A stretch of DNA of 64,000 nucleotides from Ectobius pallidus (lineage: Eukaryota; Arthropoda; Insecta; Blattodea; Ectobiidae). This document shows positions 46,728 through 58,039 of this stretch, piece after piece (the first letter of the stretch is position 1; each line of letters opens with the position of its first letter). Where the stretch lies: contig CAXKWD010000011.1 in the NCBI GenBank assembly GCA_964059195.1, forward strand, positions 29,991,066-30,055,065. Reading direction: 5' to 3'. The notes below the pieces were generated by a model, which saw only the letters and a list, made by a program, of their open reading frames with translations, had not been told where the DNA came from and did no database searches. A program made the position numbers and the translations under genes.

Positions 46728-47336
46728 ACGGCACGTAAAAGAACTCCAAGCCTAAATTAGAGCCTCTGGAAAAATTTCTCGGCCCTTTCACGTCCAAGTA
46801 ATACCTTAGCTCAGGGGTGTCCTACATGAGGCCCGCGGGCCTCCAAATGTATAAATTACCCTCAAATACGAAATTTATAAAGTCAAAATATAGATGTTCC
46901 CTCTCTGATTAGTCACTTACTCAGTTGCTTCGTTTATGAACAACAAGTATTAAAGTTAATATTGATGCATTAGTTAGTGAAAACCAACATCCTCAAATTT
47001 CCCACTAATTTTTTTTTTTTAATTTGATATTTTTTTAATAAATTAAAATAATAATACAAACGCGTTTTTTCTTTGTATACTATACCTATTAAAACTCTCT
47101 GATGAAGTTGCATACGAAGTATTTTATAATGCGGCCCTCCAAACAGCATTTTTGTAATAGTGGCCCTTGGGACACTTGCAGTTGGACAGCCCTGCCTTAG
47201 CTTACCACCTGTCCCTCTGCCCTTTCTCGGAAAATAAGCGTAACAAAATTCTTATAGGTAACAGAACCCTCCACTTGGAGGCCCCTCCGCCCCAACATAG
47301 GGGCTATAGGGTTCCAGACAGATAGACAGACCGTTA
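46728..47336 (+). mobile_element. SINE, family S3, copy 2, split by a hAT
   Basis: The complement of 'AGGCTTGGAGTTCTTTTAC' (46744-46772) and the ordered 'GGCCCTTTCACGTCCAAGTA' match copy 1 at 6010-6420 in opposite orientation. After the hAT the body resumes 'TACCACCTGTCCCTCTGCCC' and continues to about 47336. The tRNA-like head is missing, so it is 5' truncated. Confidence 0.7.
46812..47194. mobile_element. hAT MITE, 383 bp, with 8-bp duplication CCTTAGCT
   Basis: Begins CAGGGGTGTCC and ends with the complement of CAGGGCTGTCCAAC. CCTTAGCT is present at 46804-46811 and 47195-47202. 'GAGGCCCGCGGGCC' near the left and GCGGCCCTCC near the right are typical of this MITE style. No coding capacity. 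Confidence 0.9.
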
Positions 47337-48129
47337 AGAATGACTCTTTTACCTACGACTGACTTTAAAAAAGAAAAATCCCCGTAGATGTTAGGATCAA
47401 TCTGCACAGTGCAATTTTAATTAACGTTTCGCTTTGATCGATCGAGAACGAATACTGTAGTAACTGACTGGAGTTAAGCAGAGAACATGGACTGTGTACA
47501 ACTGTGCTTGAGCCCCTTCTTGTGCATTGCGCGTCTGGGATTTAGCTGTGTTTACTCGAATGCTTGCTTTGCTACCAATCCTATTATTAAATAGATATGG
47601 TCTGTCTCACTTGGGGTATTAGCCGAACATGTCTTCGCATGGTGAACACTTCTCAACGTTCTCCCGGATTACACCTACTAGTACTTGCTTCAAAATAGAC
47701 GGATGCTAAAGCTGGGCCTATTAAAGGGATCGATACGGGAGGTGGTAGAAGGAAAACTGTCCTCTTTCTACTCCCCCTACAAACAAAATTAGAAACGGCA
47801 TGCCAAGTAGAGAAAAGAGGGAGATGTGAAGTTTATTGTTTTATCTCTAAAATGTTTAATCAGTCCTTTAAGCACTCAAAGACTCCTGATATAGGCCTAG
47901 CATTCAAGATAGTTTATTGTAATCAGCATGAGCCATTATTAATAGGTATAGATAAGGACTCCTATTTTACGATGAATAAATATGTTAACATTCGTTAATT
48001 TAGGTTAATTTCGGTGTTATTTCACATTTCAACCAAATAAATTTACAGCTCATGTGGTGAAAAATATTACATATATATAGTGGGAATTAAGGCTTTTCTA
48101 GCTTCATAATATGTATTCGTCGCCGGATA
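47337..48129. other. Spacer, unassigned
   Basis: GC-richer at 47420-47780 but no ORF or repeat boundaries are supported. Confidence 0.4.
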
Positions 48130-48362
48130 TAGTAAGGGTAACTAAATCACGGAGGAAGAAATGGGCTGGACATGTTGCACGCATGGGGAGGAAAGATATC
48201 TAAAAAATATTTATTGGGAGACCCAAAGGTAAAATACCACTTGGAAGACATAGACATAGGCGGGAGGACAATATTACGATAGATTCGAGGGAAATAGGAC
48301 TTGCGAGGGATGGTTGGATGGAGTTAGCATAGAATAGGATTAAATGGCTGGGCAAATGGCTG
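48130..48362 (+). pseudogene. RTE-like reverse transcriptase C-terminal fragment (copy e)
   Basis: Plus-strand sequence translates across two frames as 'DIVRVTKSRRKKWAGHVARM', then 'GRPKGKIPLGRHRHRREDN' and 'ARDGWMELA'. Deletions and stops interrupt it. The 3' tail is missing. Confidence 0.7.
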
Positions 48363-49867
48363 TTTTTGTGTTGAAATAAAATATAAGATAAATTAACTGA
48401 TCTAAATTGACATTGAACTCTATGAGGCAACCGTTATGATTGATATGATTTATTTGTTCCAAGACACTTTACACTGGCCCTTAAGTTATACACTTTTGAA
48501 AAGGAGCCATACCTACCTTCCGGTTCCTTGCGGGTCCTTTTCAATATAATTCATACATACACAATTAACGCACGGCAGTTCAGCGTCATCAATCACATTA
48601 GCTTTCGTACTTAAACACTATCTTTATTAAACTGCCCATCGTATCTCTTCATAGGGCACACGCTGTCATGGACGCTGGAGACGTGCGATGGTCGTGATAC
48701 TAGACACTAAATGATTATATAATCCTTAACTCCCTAATCTATGAGGCAACCGTCATTTTTAGTTAAGTGCTGATGCAATTCCGATCCGATATTATATAGG
48801 TTAATTTTCTATTTACATGGTTGGTTCAATCGACTTGGAAATAGCCTAAAAATTCGTATCCAGCGAGTTCCATTTATAATGACCATTTAACGAATAATAT
48901 GTAATAAATAATTAATAAAATGTATTTTAATGGATTATTTGGATAGCATTTTAAACTGACACAGTACTATTAGAAGGCATTCAAGACATATTATGATCTA
49001 TGTGGCTGTTTTCTGTTTAAAAAAAAACCCGACCAGTTATTACTGTTTCTTGAAATGTAATATTGAAAATACTTACGTAAAACTATTATATTATTGTTTA
49101 GGGTTCCTAGCGATCCATGTTGGTAAATACTATAACTTGAGAGATTTTAAGCTCGTAGGATCAGATTAAGATGCTCAGCTGCGGACGAGTCTGCATGTCG
49201 AAAGGTAGGGGAACGATAGTTCCCACCTCCCACCTCCCACCTCTGAACGGTCACTAGCGTTTGACCAGTGTGCATTCATGCTGTTGAGGTTATGTCTTTA
49301 TAATGTTTACAGGAGATGATTACAATTATTAAATGCCAACTTTGTTGAACTATGGAGTACATTTCCCGTATAATGAATGCTGATACCAGAAATGGTGTAC
49401 CGATAAAGGTGATATTCACTTTATTTCCAGAATAAATCTTAACATGTGACAGTGGTGTCGTAAGTCACTGCCTACAGAGTCTCCGACCTAATTATAATAC
49501 AAAGAAAAGAGGACATGTCTTTGTCACTTTTGTAGGAGATGATAAAGCAAATTCGATAAACATTGAGTGAATCGGGTCTGTGATTGGCTATTTCAAAGAC
49601 ATTCTTACATGTTATTGGTGCAAATTGAAAGAAAGACATATGAGCTAAACAGTAATGGTGAAGTACGAAGTAGGAAATTAATAAGCGTATCCTCATCGCT
49701 GTTTCCTTTGCAGTACGTAAATTAAAATGACATAGTTACCATCAGCATCATTGCAACCACTACAGCAATGACTAGGACAGACGCCGGTAGATATACCAAC
49801 TTTTCCATTGTAAGAGATAAATAAATTGGTTTTATCAACGTATTATTTACAAGGAAATCATCGCTAA
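48363..49867. other. Spacer, unassigned
   Basis: CACCTCC repeats at 49225-49245. The minus frame at 49472-49696 has no motif. Confidence 0.4.
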
Positions 49868-50189
49868 AAATGTCGCACTAAATGTTTTTAATGTTTGTTT
49901 TCTGCGTATTGTAGACTAGCTTAAAGACAGCGTGTAGAAATAGAATATTTTAATTTAAGACATTAAGAAAAAGTAATGTTCATAACATTTATTTCGTAAA
50001 AACCATGACAAGTGATATTTTTTTATTTCATATAATTGTGTTTTATTTTGGTTGAGTCGTACATAACGAAGTACGCGTTTCCCGATATTTAAAAAAATCA
50101 ATGCACTAGTTCAGCAAAAATAATAATTTTTAATGCGTGAATGCAATTTAAAAACTAATTATGGCAAAATGCCTTTGTCTCATTGCAGA

Positions 50190-50640
50190 AAACGTTACCT
50201 CACTTCTTCTTCTATTTCCTCTTTGATTGGAGGACATGTTTGTTTCCCCATTCAAGCTTCTTCCTTGACTATGTGTATCCACTCTCTGCCCATCTCTCTG
50301 GAGATCTTCCTCATTCTCTTCCCTACTAAGGGTCTATCTTCTTTAGCTCGTCTCAACAGCCGATGTTTTGCCATTTTGTTTGTATGTTTTTACAATGTTT
50401 TCTTCTAGCTTTAATAAATTGTTTATCTTGAATTTTGCTACTCTCGCCAAGTTATGTATTACGCCTCCTGGCAAATAGTGTCTTCCATTGAATAAACCTT
50501 AAAATTTCGTTTCACATTTGCTTACTTTCCGTTTAGTTTTCCTGTATCAGCTCTGGTTTCTATTGCATATGCCAAAATTGGTCTAACTGTTGATTTAACT
50601 TATAATTGTATTCTTACTCTACTTACTTACCTGATATATC
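50190..50640 (-). pseudogene. RTE/Proto2-like reverse transcriptase fragment
   Basis: Minus strand near 50620-50520 reads 'STVRPILAYAIETRADTGKL', the block 'C.RPI.TY..ETR.DT.K' that precedes the region found at 18300-18560. Downstream pieces are Lys/Glu-rich and end in repeated EEE-like codons near 50195-50215. Many stops. Confidence 0.5.
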
Positions 50641-50689
50641 ATAACATCATACACTTATAATACACTATTTAAGAAGCGGTAATGAATAA

Positions 50690-50958
50690 AAACTAAACTC
50701 CAAGGCGCTACGTCCCAACCTGCCTTCCGACCGCTGATTCATCTGCCATAGACAGGTGGCATGTGGTCAGCACGACCGGAACAACTACTTCTTTATGAAA
50801 CTTCTTCTTTATGAAGTAGCTCCTCAGTTTTTGTCACGAGGCTTAGTGCACACCGTTCCAGACCTCCCTACCTCAGAAAAATCCGAAGATGTACCCGGAT
50901 CAAACCCAGACCTGCGAATTCATAGTCAGCAACGCTAACCACTAGACCACGCAGGCTG
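50690..50958 (-). mobile_element. SINE, family S1, copy 3
   Basis: The minus-strand head at 50958-50890 reads 'GTGGTCTAGTGGTTAGCG' (A box) and 'GGGTTTGATCCGGG' (B box). The body has 'GGCATGTGGTCAGCACG' in the plus direction as in copy 1. A 25-bp internal duplication ('CTTCTTTATGAA') sits at 50790-50815. Confidence 0.65.
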
Positions 50959-50964
50959 TCAAAG

Positions 50965-51178
50965 GTAAAGTGAAACCTGTATGGGCCGTGGAGACCCGTA
51001 GGATTCCGGGTGGTTGAGGAACCCACATTGAGACATTCGGCACATGAAGGTGGTAAGGACCGGACACTTTTTATCCCTATAAATACTTGTTGTACTCATT
51101 TCTGTTAGTGGCTGACTCGACCCCAGGGTCATAGTGACACCAAATTGCTTTAATTAGTTTTCCAAACCGCATTCATGC
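50965..51178 (-). mobile_element. SINE, family S2, truncated copy
   Basis: 'GACATTCGGCACATGAAGG', 'CTCATTTCTGTTAGTGGCTG' and 'TCGACCCCAGGGTCATAGTG' match 57137-57448 in order. The tRNA-like head is missing at the right. Confidence 0.65.
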
Positions 51179-51463
51179 ATTATAAATTATTATTTTTGCT
51201 GACCTAGTGCATGGATTTTATTAAATATCGGGACACGCGATGTACGAGCAAACCAAAATAAAAACATTATTATATAAAATTTAGAAAATTTACTTGTCAT
51301 GAATGTTTCTGCAATAAATTTTCTGAACATTACTTTTTCTTACTGTATTAAATTAAAATACTCTATTTCTACACGCTGCCTTTAAGCTAGTCTACATTAC
51401 GCAGAAAACAAACATTAAAAGCATTTAGTGCAACATTTAAGCAACTGTTCGAAGCGACGCAAG

Positions 51464-52670
51464 ATGGCGCCGAATGAGGTAACAGCGTCGTGTATAGCTC
51501 CTGGTAAAGTTACTGTAATTATAGATTCAAAGTGTTCAAAATGTAACAAAATCGTTCGCAACGGCATTCTATATGATAGTTGCGATAAATAGAGACATTT
51601 TAAGTGCGGGAACATCACAGAGGACAGCATACCAGACGAAAATATAGTTTGGTTTTGTCCAAGTTGTGCAACAACTCAGCAAGATTTAACGGCAAGTGCA
51701 AAAACAACAGACTACGACGCTCTAGATACAAGAGAGCTGTCACTTGAAGAGGAGCTTCATACCCTAAGAGAAGAAAATCAAAACTTAAAAGTAAGTTGTG
51801 AAATAATTGATTCTGAATTTGGTAACAAACTTCCTATCGGGCCTAAAGTATGTGAAGTAAGCGACAGGCATGGTGAAAGAAGGTGGGAGTCAGTGGACAG
51901 AAAATCTACACCAAACCATTATGTTAAGGCCATAAAGTCTGTTCTCAAGAAATCAGAATTACCTCCTCTCTACAATAGATTTCAACCACTAGAGACAATT
52001 GGTGCAGAAGTTGAGGATACGTATTCTGCAAACAACACATTAACCTCAAACTATTCAAGGCCCGTAGTAGTTCTAGGAATCATTTGAACAAGCCTAAACC
52101 TTCTGAAACCCATCTCTCTGCTTACAGTCAAGGTATGCCTAAACAGTTCTCAAACAAAAACCATAAGATACAAATTTACTCAGATAGTTGTGGACGAGGT
52201 ATATCTGCTAAACTGGCAAAGAACAAACTCCTTAATGATTATGAAAACCAAGTGCGGGCTTTTCTTCTATCTCAAGCACATTGAAGAACGATTCTCAAAA
52301 CCTACCTTCGAATAACTGTGTAATACTTTTGGCGGGAGCCAACGATTTCAGCAGGAATCAAGTCAAATATGCTGCGGATAATTTGAAGAGAACCCTGGCT
52401 TCGCTAACACACACCGATGTCATTGTCATCAACGTACCTCATCGCCATGATCTTCCAGAATAGTCGTGTGTAAACAAAGAAATTGTGAAAACAAATGGAC
52501 TCTACAGGGATTTATGTAAGCATTTTAAGAATGTACTAGTTGTAAATACTAGCGTCGGAAATAGGTTATGGCATACTAGGCATGGTCAACAATTTTATAA
52601 TTTAGGCAAGAACAAGTAGTGTGATATCATAGTTAGAGTTGTAAGAGACAGGTTAGTTAATGAACGTTAG
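51464..52670 (+). pseudogene. Non-LTR ORF1 fossil: PHD-type finger plus SGNH esterase
   Basis: From ATG at 51464 one frame runs to 52087 with a single TAG at codon 43. It has a Cys-rich PHD-type finger ('CSKCNK', 'CDK*RHFKC', 'WFCPSC') in the first ~75 codons, then a Glu/Leu-rich coiled-coil-like part ('ELSLEEELHTLREENQNLK'). A frameshift near 52060 leads to 'HKIQIYSDSCGRGISAKL' (SGNH block I), and another near 52280 to 'CVILLAGANDFSRNQ' (the GxND block), 'VIVINVPHRHDLP' and 'LWHTRHGQQF' (the catalytic His block). This order is that of CR1/L2-type ORF1 proteins. It may act as an RNA-binding, membrane- or ester-active partner of the retrotransposon; that role is inferred from the family. No ORF2 follows. 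Confidence 0.75.
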
Positions 52671-53141
52671 ACAATTCATATCCTAGGTTATGTAACTCCA
52701 GAGGGGACAAAAAACTAATAGCTTTGACCGAACCTTGCAGAATCACTGAGGTTTGGTCACATTCTTCAGCAAGTAAACCTAACCTAACTACCTCAGTTAC
52801 ATATATCTCTAGATCATGTGAAGATTCAATTTACTTCTTCTTAATCGTTAATGTTATCCTTACCCTTAATCATTTTGCTATTTTTAATTAAGTTCACAGC
52901 AAATTTATCTGCCATTGTATTTAAAAACTGTTTGTAAAGCTATAGTGATATAAATAATAATGATTGGACAACATTAGTCTGATAAACAGAACATCATGTT
53001 TTCTTGTTATTGGTTGCTCCGTGTACTATGCAAAGTGCATTACAGAGAACACTGTCTCGCAAACCCTGACACACACCTTGTCTCGCAAACCCTGACACAA
53101 ACCTTTTAGATAAATTTAGTTAGCATTCAGTTGTTTTCATG
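52671..53141. other. Spacer, unassigned
   Basis: 'CTCGCAAACCCTGACACA' is duplicated at 53056-53105. Otherwise nothing. Confidence 0.45.
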
Positions 53142-53489
53142 GTAGGGCACGTTTTTAAAGTCATCAGTAAATCCACCGGTGGAAAAGTGCGGTGAAAGTC
53201 CGGTGAATGTACGATGAACGTCATCCGCCATTTTTTTCATCTGATGAGCCGTTGAATTTACGAACGGGTTGATGGATTCCAGCGGGAATATTCGAATTGT
53301 ATAATAATTATTGTATCATGGATTTGCTAGAAATGGAAATAATAATATATGATGGGCAGGGAACTAATAACTGAGTGCTACCATTCTCATAAATAATATT
53401 TTGAGCATATTAAAATCCATAAAATATTGCATAGTTAAATGCGGTACCTGACCTCATTATAGATAGCCTGTGCTGTCAGTTTACAATAA

Positions 53490-54245
53490 TGTTTTATTCT
53501 ACCTGGCAGAGTTAAGGCTTTATCTTCCATTCAATCAGGGGGAAAAGGATATATACAACTTACAATGTTACACAAAAGAAATAAAATAAGTTTTAAGATG
53601 ATAGGCCTACTTAACTATTTACAATTGCATCAATGACCCTTAAAACTAAAAGTAAATTAAACAATAAATTATATTATGTTATGTGATCAATTAAAATACC
53701 ATATACTTATAAATATTAATCTGGCCTAATTAAAATTGTATGTCCATTCCATGTTTAGGAAATCATTTACATTACAGTATAAAATGCTTTTGATATGAGC
53801 CAGCTTTTTAGGACTTTCTTAAATTTGTTAGTAGGCACTTCAACAGCAGAATGGGCAAATTATTATAAAATGTGCATTGCTTATATAAATGACTGTCAAC
53901 ACATTTATTTAATCTGAATGACGGCAAATCTAATTTCAAATTGTTTTTAGTTCTGTGTTCGTGTATATAAAAGCGTTGTGTGAATTGTTGTAGGTTTTCT
54001 TTCACGTGTACTAAATTTATATAAAGACTAGGAACTGTGTTTGTTTTTAATTGACGAAATATCAGGTAGACCTCCACAACTATCTCGATGTTTTACTCCT
54101 GCTAAAATACTTATGATTTTTTTCTGACATAGGAACACCTTTATTGACCCTGAATTACCGGTACTGCCCCATAACCGGATGCCATATAGGATATGTGGAT
54201 GAAAAATACGCTGTTATTAACATATCTTGACTAACTGAGGCTTTT
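53490..54245 (-). pseudogene. CR1/L2-like retrotransposon C-terminal fragment with 3' UTR
   Basis: Minus frame 53808-54077 contains 'TVPSLYINLVHVKENLQQFT', 'IHEHRTKNNLKLDLPSFRLN' and 'TFYNNLPILL', the post-RT pattern 'LP.LYI......HN.RTK.DL.....L......YN.LP'. Upstream decayed sequence to 54245 includes 'IRLWGSTGNSGSI'-like remains. The 3' end near 53490-53560 shares 'CTTAACTCTGCCAGG' with 4565-5720. Confidence 0.65.
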
Positions 54246-54429
54246 AGCTTAAGGAGTAGAAAAATAAATAACTCGAGACAGCTTAGCAGTAGCATTTGTT
54301 TATTTGTTGGTCCCATGAAAGCTTATTATTCGAGATATTTGGAATTAATAGATTTCTTATGTAGAGTATTTTTTCTTTCTTTTCTCGTCTTCAAACAAAA
54401 TCAACTCATCACTTTCATTTTCGGAGGAC

Positions 54430-54500
54430 TCAAACTCTGATGAAGAGCAGTTCGTTAGCTTTCGCACGAAAATAAACTCAATGTATTAATGCTAGTGGCA
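54430..54500 (+). repeat. Possible distant CTGATGAAG...CGAAAATAAA motif
   Basis: CTCTGATGAAGAGCAG, then TTTCGCACGAAAATAAA, resembles the GAAGATGG...CGAAA motif in order, but without a convincing stem. Listed for comparison only. Confidence 0.25.
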
Positions 54501-54726
54501 AGTATCGTCTGCTTCTCTGCTCCGCCATGTTTGTCATCTAAGAAGCATCGTACTTTAAGTTCGGTGAGTCTGGTTGCAATCGGTGACTTCCACCGGACTT
54601 TCACCGGTGAGTTTATGAACGGCCTGATGCTTTCCCGGTGGATTGTCCGTTGACTTTACAAACGCCCTGGTGAAAGACCGATGGCACCGGTGGAATCAAT
54701 CGATGACTTTAAAAACGTGCCCACCG

Positions 54727-55516
54727 GTAGTGATGACGATAAAAAGTAGATACACTGTATATTTGAATAAACCATACAATTAGGCTAAAAAATCTGAAGA
54801 AAGATGTCCCACTTCTGAATCTTACGGGAGTGACATTTTCTAGGTTTATAGCATAAAAAGTTATTATTTCATTTTTATTCGTTGATCATCTTTAACGACG
54901 GTTATGTACTGTCAGTCTAATAACCGTTCCAGTTGTGTTGAAATTTTGTTCCTCGGGAGTTTTAAAACTATAAAGCCAATTCCAGATGATAGTTCAGATT
55001 TTTCTTTCTCCTAAAAACTAAGAACACTGACATGGTTCTTTCTTCAACGACCGATTTATTCGAACCCCACATTCAATCTACAACAACAAAAGGCTATCAA
55101 CTTCGTGCTGCTGTACCACATTTTCAGACCAGATCTTTAAGCCTGTGATCATAAGGGCATCCTTCATAGCGCTCATTTTATATCATCTGTGCAAAATCTG
55201 AATGGGCAAAGATGAGATGTCACCTCCATAGGGTTTGAAGAGTGTAGCTGATCCTAAAATCATCAGGAGTATAGATATATTCTGTCAATTTTTCAATGTA
55301 TTATCAATAGGCCTACACTAATTTACGTCAAAAATAATTCAAGCATTTATTTAATTCTTAAAGACCATTAAAACTAATGAATGTAAATTATGAACTAATT
55401 TCTACTAAGGATAAAAATAGCTAGCTATAAGTGCATTTAATTTAGTGTGTGATTCTAATCACTAACACAGATTAAGAATTAGTTATATTATTCTTATTGT
55501 TTCTATTATGAGACTA

Positions 55517-55590
<74 letters not shown>

Positions 55591-56417
55591 CGCTTCTCGG
55601 CAGCGATAGGTCATTTTACTCTATTTTGATTCATTATACAACTTTCCATAGATTAAAGGCAACGGTGTGTAAATTGCAATCCAGCATTCTATTCTGCGAA
55701 TGGAGAAGTCCGAAAACTTTATACAGATTAAAACATAAAATATAAAGTTTATCAGTAATGTAATAATAGAGAAAGGGTAATTCTCTATTATGGTTATAGG
55801 TGGCAGTTTCTGCCGGTTACTGGCAGTGGTTCAAACACTAGCACAAAGATGACTCCGTATGCTCAACTTCGCGCTTGAATTGAGAATGCAAAGCTTCTCT
55901 GTGTGTATTTTACAGTATTGACGAATTTTGGAATTCAAGCAAAAAGTCTTAGATAGTTTTAATATAATATTTTTACAGAACCTACTTCAAATTATGATTT
56001 TACTTATGGCTGGGTTAAATGCTAAACTCTAAATTCTTCAAAAGGTGCAGGCATATATAACGTTTTTGTACAGAACGAATGGAAATACTGTAGTACTGAA
56101 ACCTGCTGGGAGAAAAAAAAAGTTGAAGAAAAGAGAATGGCAAAAAATAAATACATAAATAAATAGGTAAATTAAAAAAATAAATTAATAAGAAAGAACA
56201 ACAAGATGAGAGGGAACACGGAAATTCAGTTAACAGCAACAATAGGTAGCCTACCATTAGTGTAAAGTGTTACTAGATTATACAATCAATATACATCAAG
56301 ATTCCTTTGTTACAAGTTTCATTACAATTCAGCTTTACGAAGCAAAATTTAATGTAGTAATCTACTCACACAATTTAACATGACCCCCATTTAGCCACAA
56401 GATGTCAGTACAATTAC

Positions 56418-56450
<33 letters not shown>

Positions 56451-56849
56451 TAATTTTATTGTCGTTAAACAGCATGGTAATAGACAACGTCATGGACAAA
56501 TATATACAAATTTGATATTTAACTATCTTCAAGTAAATAATAAAACATAGATTCAAGATCATATATAAATTTCAGTCAAAATATATACAAGTATAATGTT
56601 TACCTTAAATTAAAATATAAGACATTGGTCCAAAATCATAGTCATAAAATTTACAGATTTAGTAATTGAGTTTTTACTTAAAATAATGCTTGGATCCAAT
56701 ATCAGAGTTCACATATTTTCATAAAAATAAGCAATTATATTGCCATTTAGCCCCTTTAACAATAGGCATAGTCAAATTTATATTAACAATAAAACCATGA
56801 AGCAGTAAAATATAGGTATCACCTACGTAAAACCATGAAGCCATAGCCA

Positions 56850-56850
<1 letters not shown>
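54727..56850. other. Spacer with microsatellites
   Basis: (ATT)n at about 55517-55587 and (AAT)n at 56421-56452. The Leu/Phe-rich minus frames at 56015-56257 and 56362-56562 are low-complexity. No gene. Confidence 0.5.
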
Positions 56851-56933
<83 letters not shown>

Positions 56934-56975
56934 CAATGGCAATAGGCAATTCCTTGGCAAGCTAAAGTAATATAA
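56851..56975 (-). mobile_element. RTE-like 3' terminus with long (ACTT)n tail (copy f)
   Basis: About 80 bp of perfect ACTT repeats followed by 'CTCAATGGCAATAGGCAATT' and 'CCTTGGCAAGCTAAAG', the same junction as in copies a to d. Only about 40 bp of element body is left. Confidence 0.8.
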
Positions 56976-57136
56976 CTTTGGTATAAGTGCACTTTAGATA
57001 CATGAACAAATAAAATCCGAACAAACTTTTCGATTCATCCAAAAACTCGATTGAATCGTTCAGGAACTCCCACAGAATATCTTGACACCTCACACGACTT
57101 TGTATTTATTTAAACAATAGACAAATAATATTATAA

Positions 57137-57448
57137 AGTAAAGTGATCCCTTTACAGGCCATGGAGGCCCAGAAGGTTCCAGGAAGCTGAGGCTCCCAGA
57201 TTTTGAACATTCGGCACTTGAAGGTGGAAAGGTTGTCAGCCTTATATGCACCGGTCGCTTTTACTCTCAGGATTACTCTCAGGATTACTCCTGGTACTCA
57301 TTTCTGTTGGAGGCTGAGTCGACCCCAGGGCCATAGTGCCACCAGAAGGAATAGACAAATTGAAAATCTCCAACGACCTCATCGGGAATCGAACCGACCT
57401 TCCGGTTTGTAGCGAAGCGCCTCAACCATTACGCTACGGCGTACCCCT
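57137..57448 (-). mobile_element. tRNA-derived SINE, family S2
   Basis: The minus-strand head at 57448-57375 has an A box in 'GCCGTAGCGTAATGGTTGAG' and a perfect B box 'GGTTCGATTCC'. The body includes 'CTATGGCCCTGGGGTCGACT' and ends near 57137. A direct repeat 'CTCAGGATTA' at 57276-57297 is internal. Confidence 0.75.
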
Positions 57449-57465
57449 AATGTTATAAAAACAAT

Positions 57466-57780
57466 TCAAAAAGTTATTAAAGAAGACAGGATCATCATTA
57501 TATGGTCTATTGATGGAGGGCTCATTAATTTTTTCCTTGATAAGCTCTACTGTGGCTACCTCACAGACTATTCCAATCGAAAGTTCCCTAAAGTACTTTA
57601 TTTCTTTTTAGTCAATTTCATTTTTAACAAATATCGCTGCACCCCCATGTAATTTATTAGGTCTACCATAAAATGAAGCGAATGTGTACTCAGGTACAGC
57701 TAGAAAAGAGGCATCAGTGTCTTTGAGTCAAAAAGACCCTGTACATTCCAAAATAAAAAATTAAAGCATCCTTTAGTTAC
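57466..57780 (-). pseudogene. Non-LTR endonuclease (EEP) fragment
   Basis: Minus strand reads 'FWNVQGL', then, after a deletion, 'FLAVPEYTFASFYGRPNKLH', 'GGAAIFVKNEID' and 'FRELSIGIVCEVATVELI'. This is the order NxxGL...Y......GGvaIfvk...E of the apurinic-type endonuclease of CR1/L2 elements. Only the N-terminal third is present, and a stop lies after 'NEID'. Confidence 0.6.
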
Positions 57781-58030
57781 TTTATTACAGATTGCTCTGA
57801 TGATCCTTCTTGATTATAGCCTACCTTCTTCTTCTTCTTCTTCTGCTTATTTAATGACGTCCTACCAGACCAGCCTCCGTCCAGTATCAACGTCGTCCAA
57901 GTAGCGGGATGTTTAAAATGAGCTCTAGGTAATATTGGAAAGGAAATGAAGGTGAAATTAAATTTTACACTTCAGTAAATGTCTCTCTAGAATTCGACTA
58001 ATTATAATTTCATGATTGTGTATGAGTGAA
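57781..58030. other. Short spacer
   Basis: A (CTT)n run at 57826-57843. Nothing else. Confidence 0.5.
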
Positions 58031-58039
58031 CTGACGTTC

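Larger units (their letters stand above)
49868..51440. mobile_element. Inverted-repeat element with ~280-bp arms, about 1.57 kb
   Basis: The left arm (49868-50150) and right arm (51165-51440) are complementary over nearly their full length, beginning AAATGT(C/T)GCACTAAATG and including 'GTTTGTTTTCTGCGTA', 'GTAGACTAGCTTAAAG' and 'GCAGCGTGTAGAAATAGA'. The middle is filled by an RTE/Proto2-like fragment and two SINEs. No transposase. The target duplication is not clear. The right arm stops 23 bp before the ATG of the ORF1 relic. Confidence 0.75.
53142..54726. mobile_element. TIR element of about 1.58 kb with nested retrotransposon
   Basis: Ends share GGT(A)GGGCACGTTTTTAAAG plus TCATC in inverted orientation. 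Sub-terminal repeats of 'CCACCGGTG', 'TCCGGTGAA' and 'GTCATC(G/A)' recur at both ends. A second internal similarity, 'CGCCAT(T/G)TTTTTCATCT', lies in direct orientation at 53228 and 54521. The interior holds the minus-strand retrotransposon piece. No transposase and no certain target duplication. Confidence 0.65.

Noticed and set aside
56362..56562. Leu-rich 66-codon frame that could pass for a membrane segment
   Set aside because: The Leu run is encoded by an (AAT)n microsatellite on the other strand.
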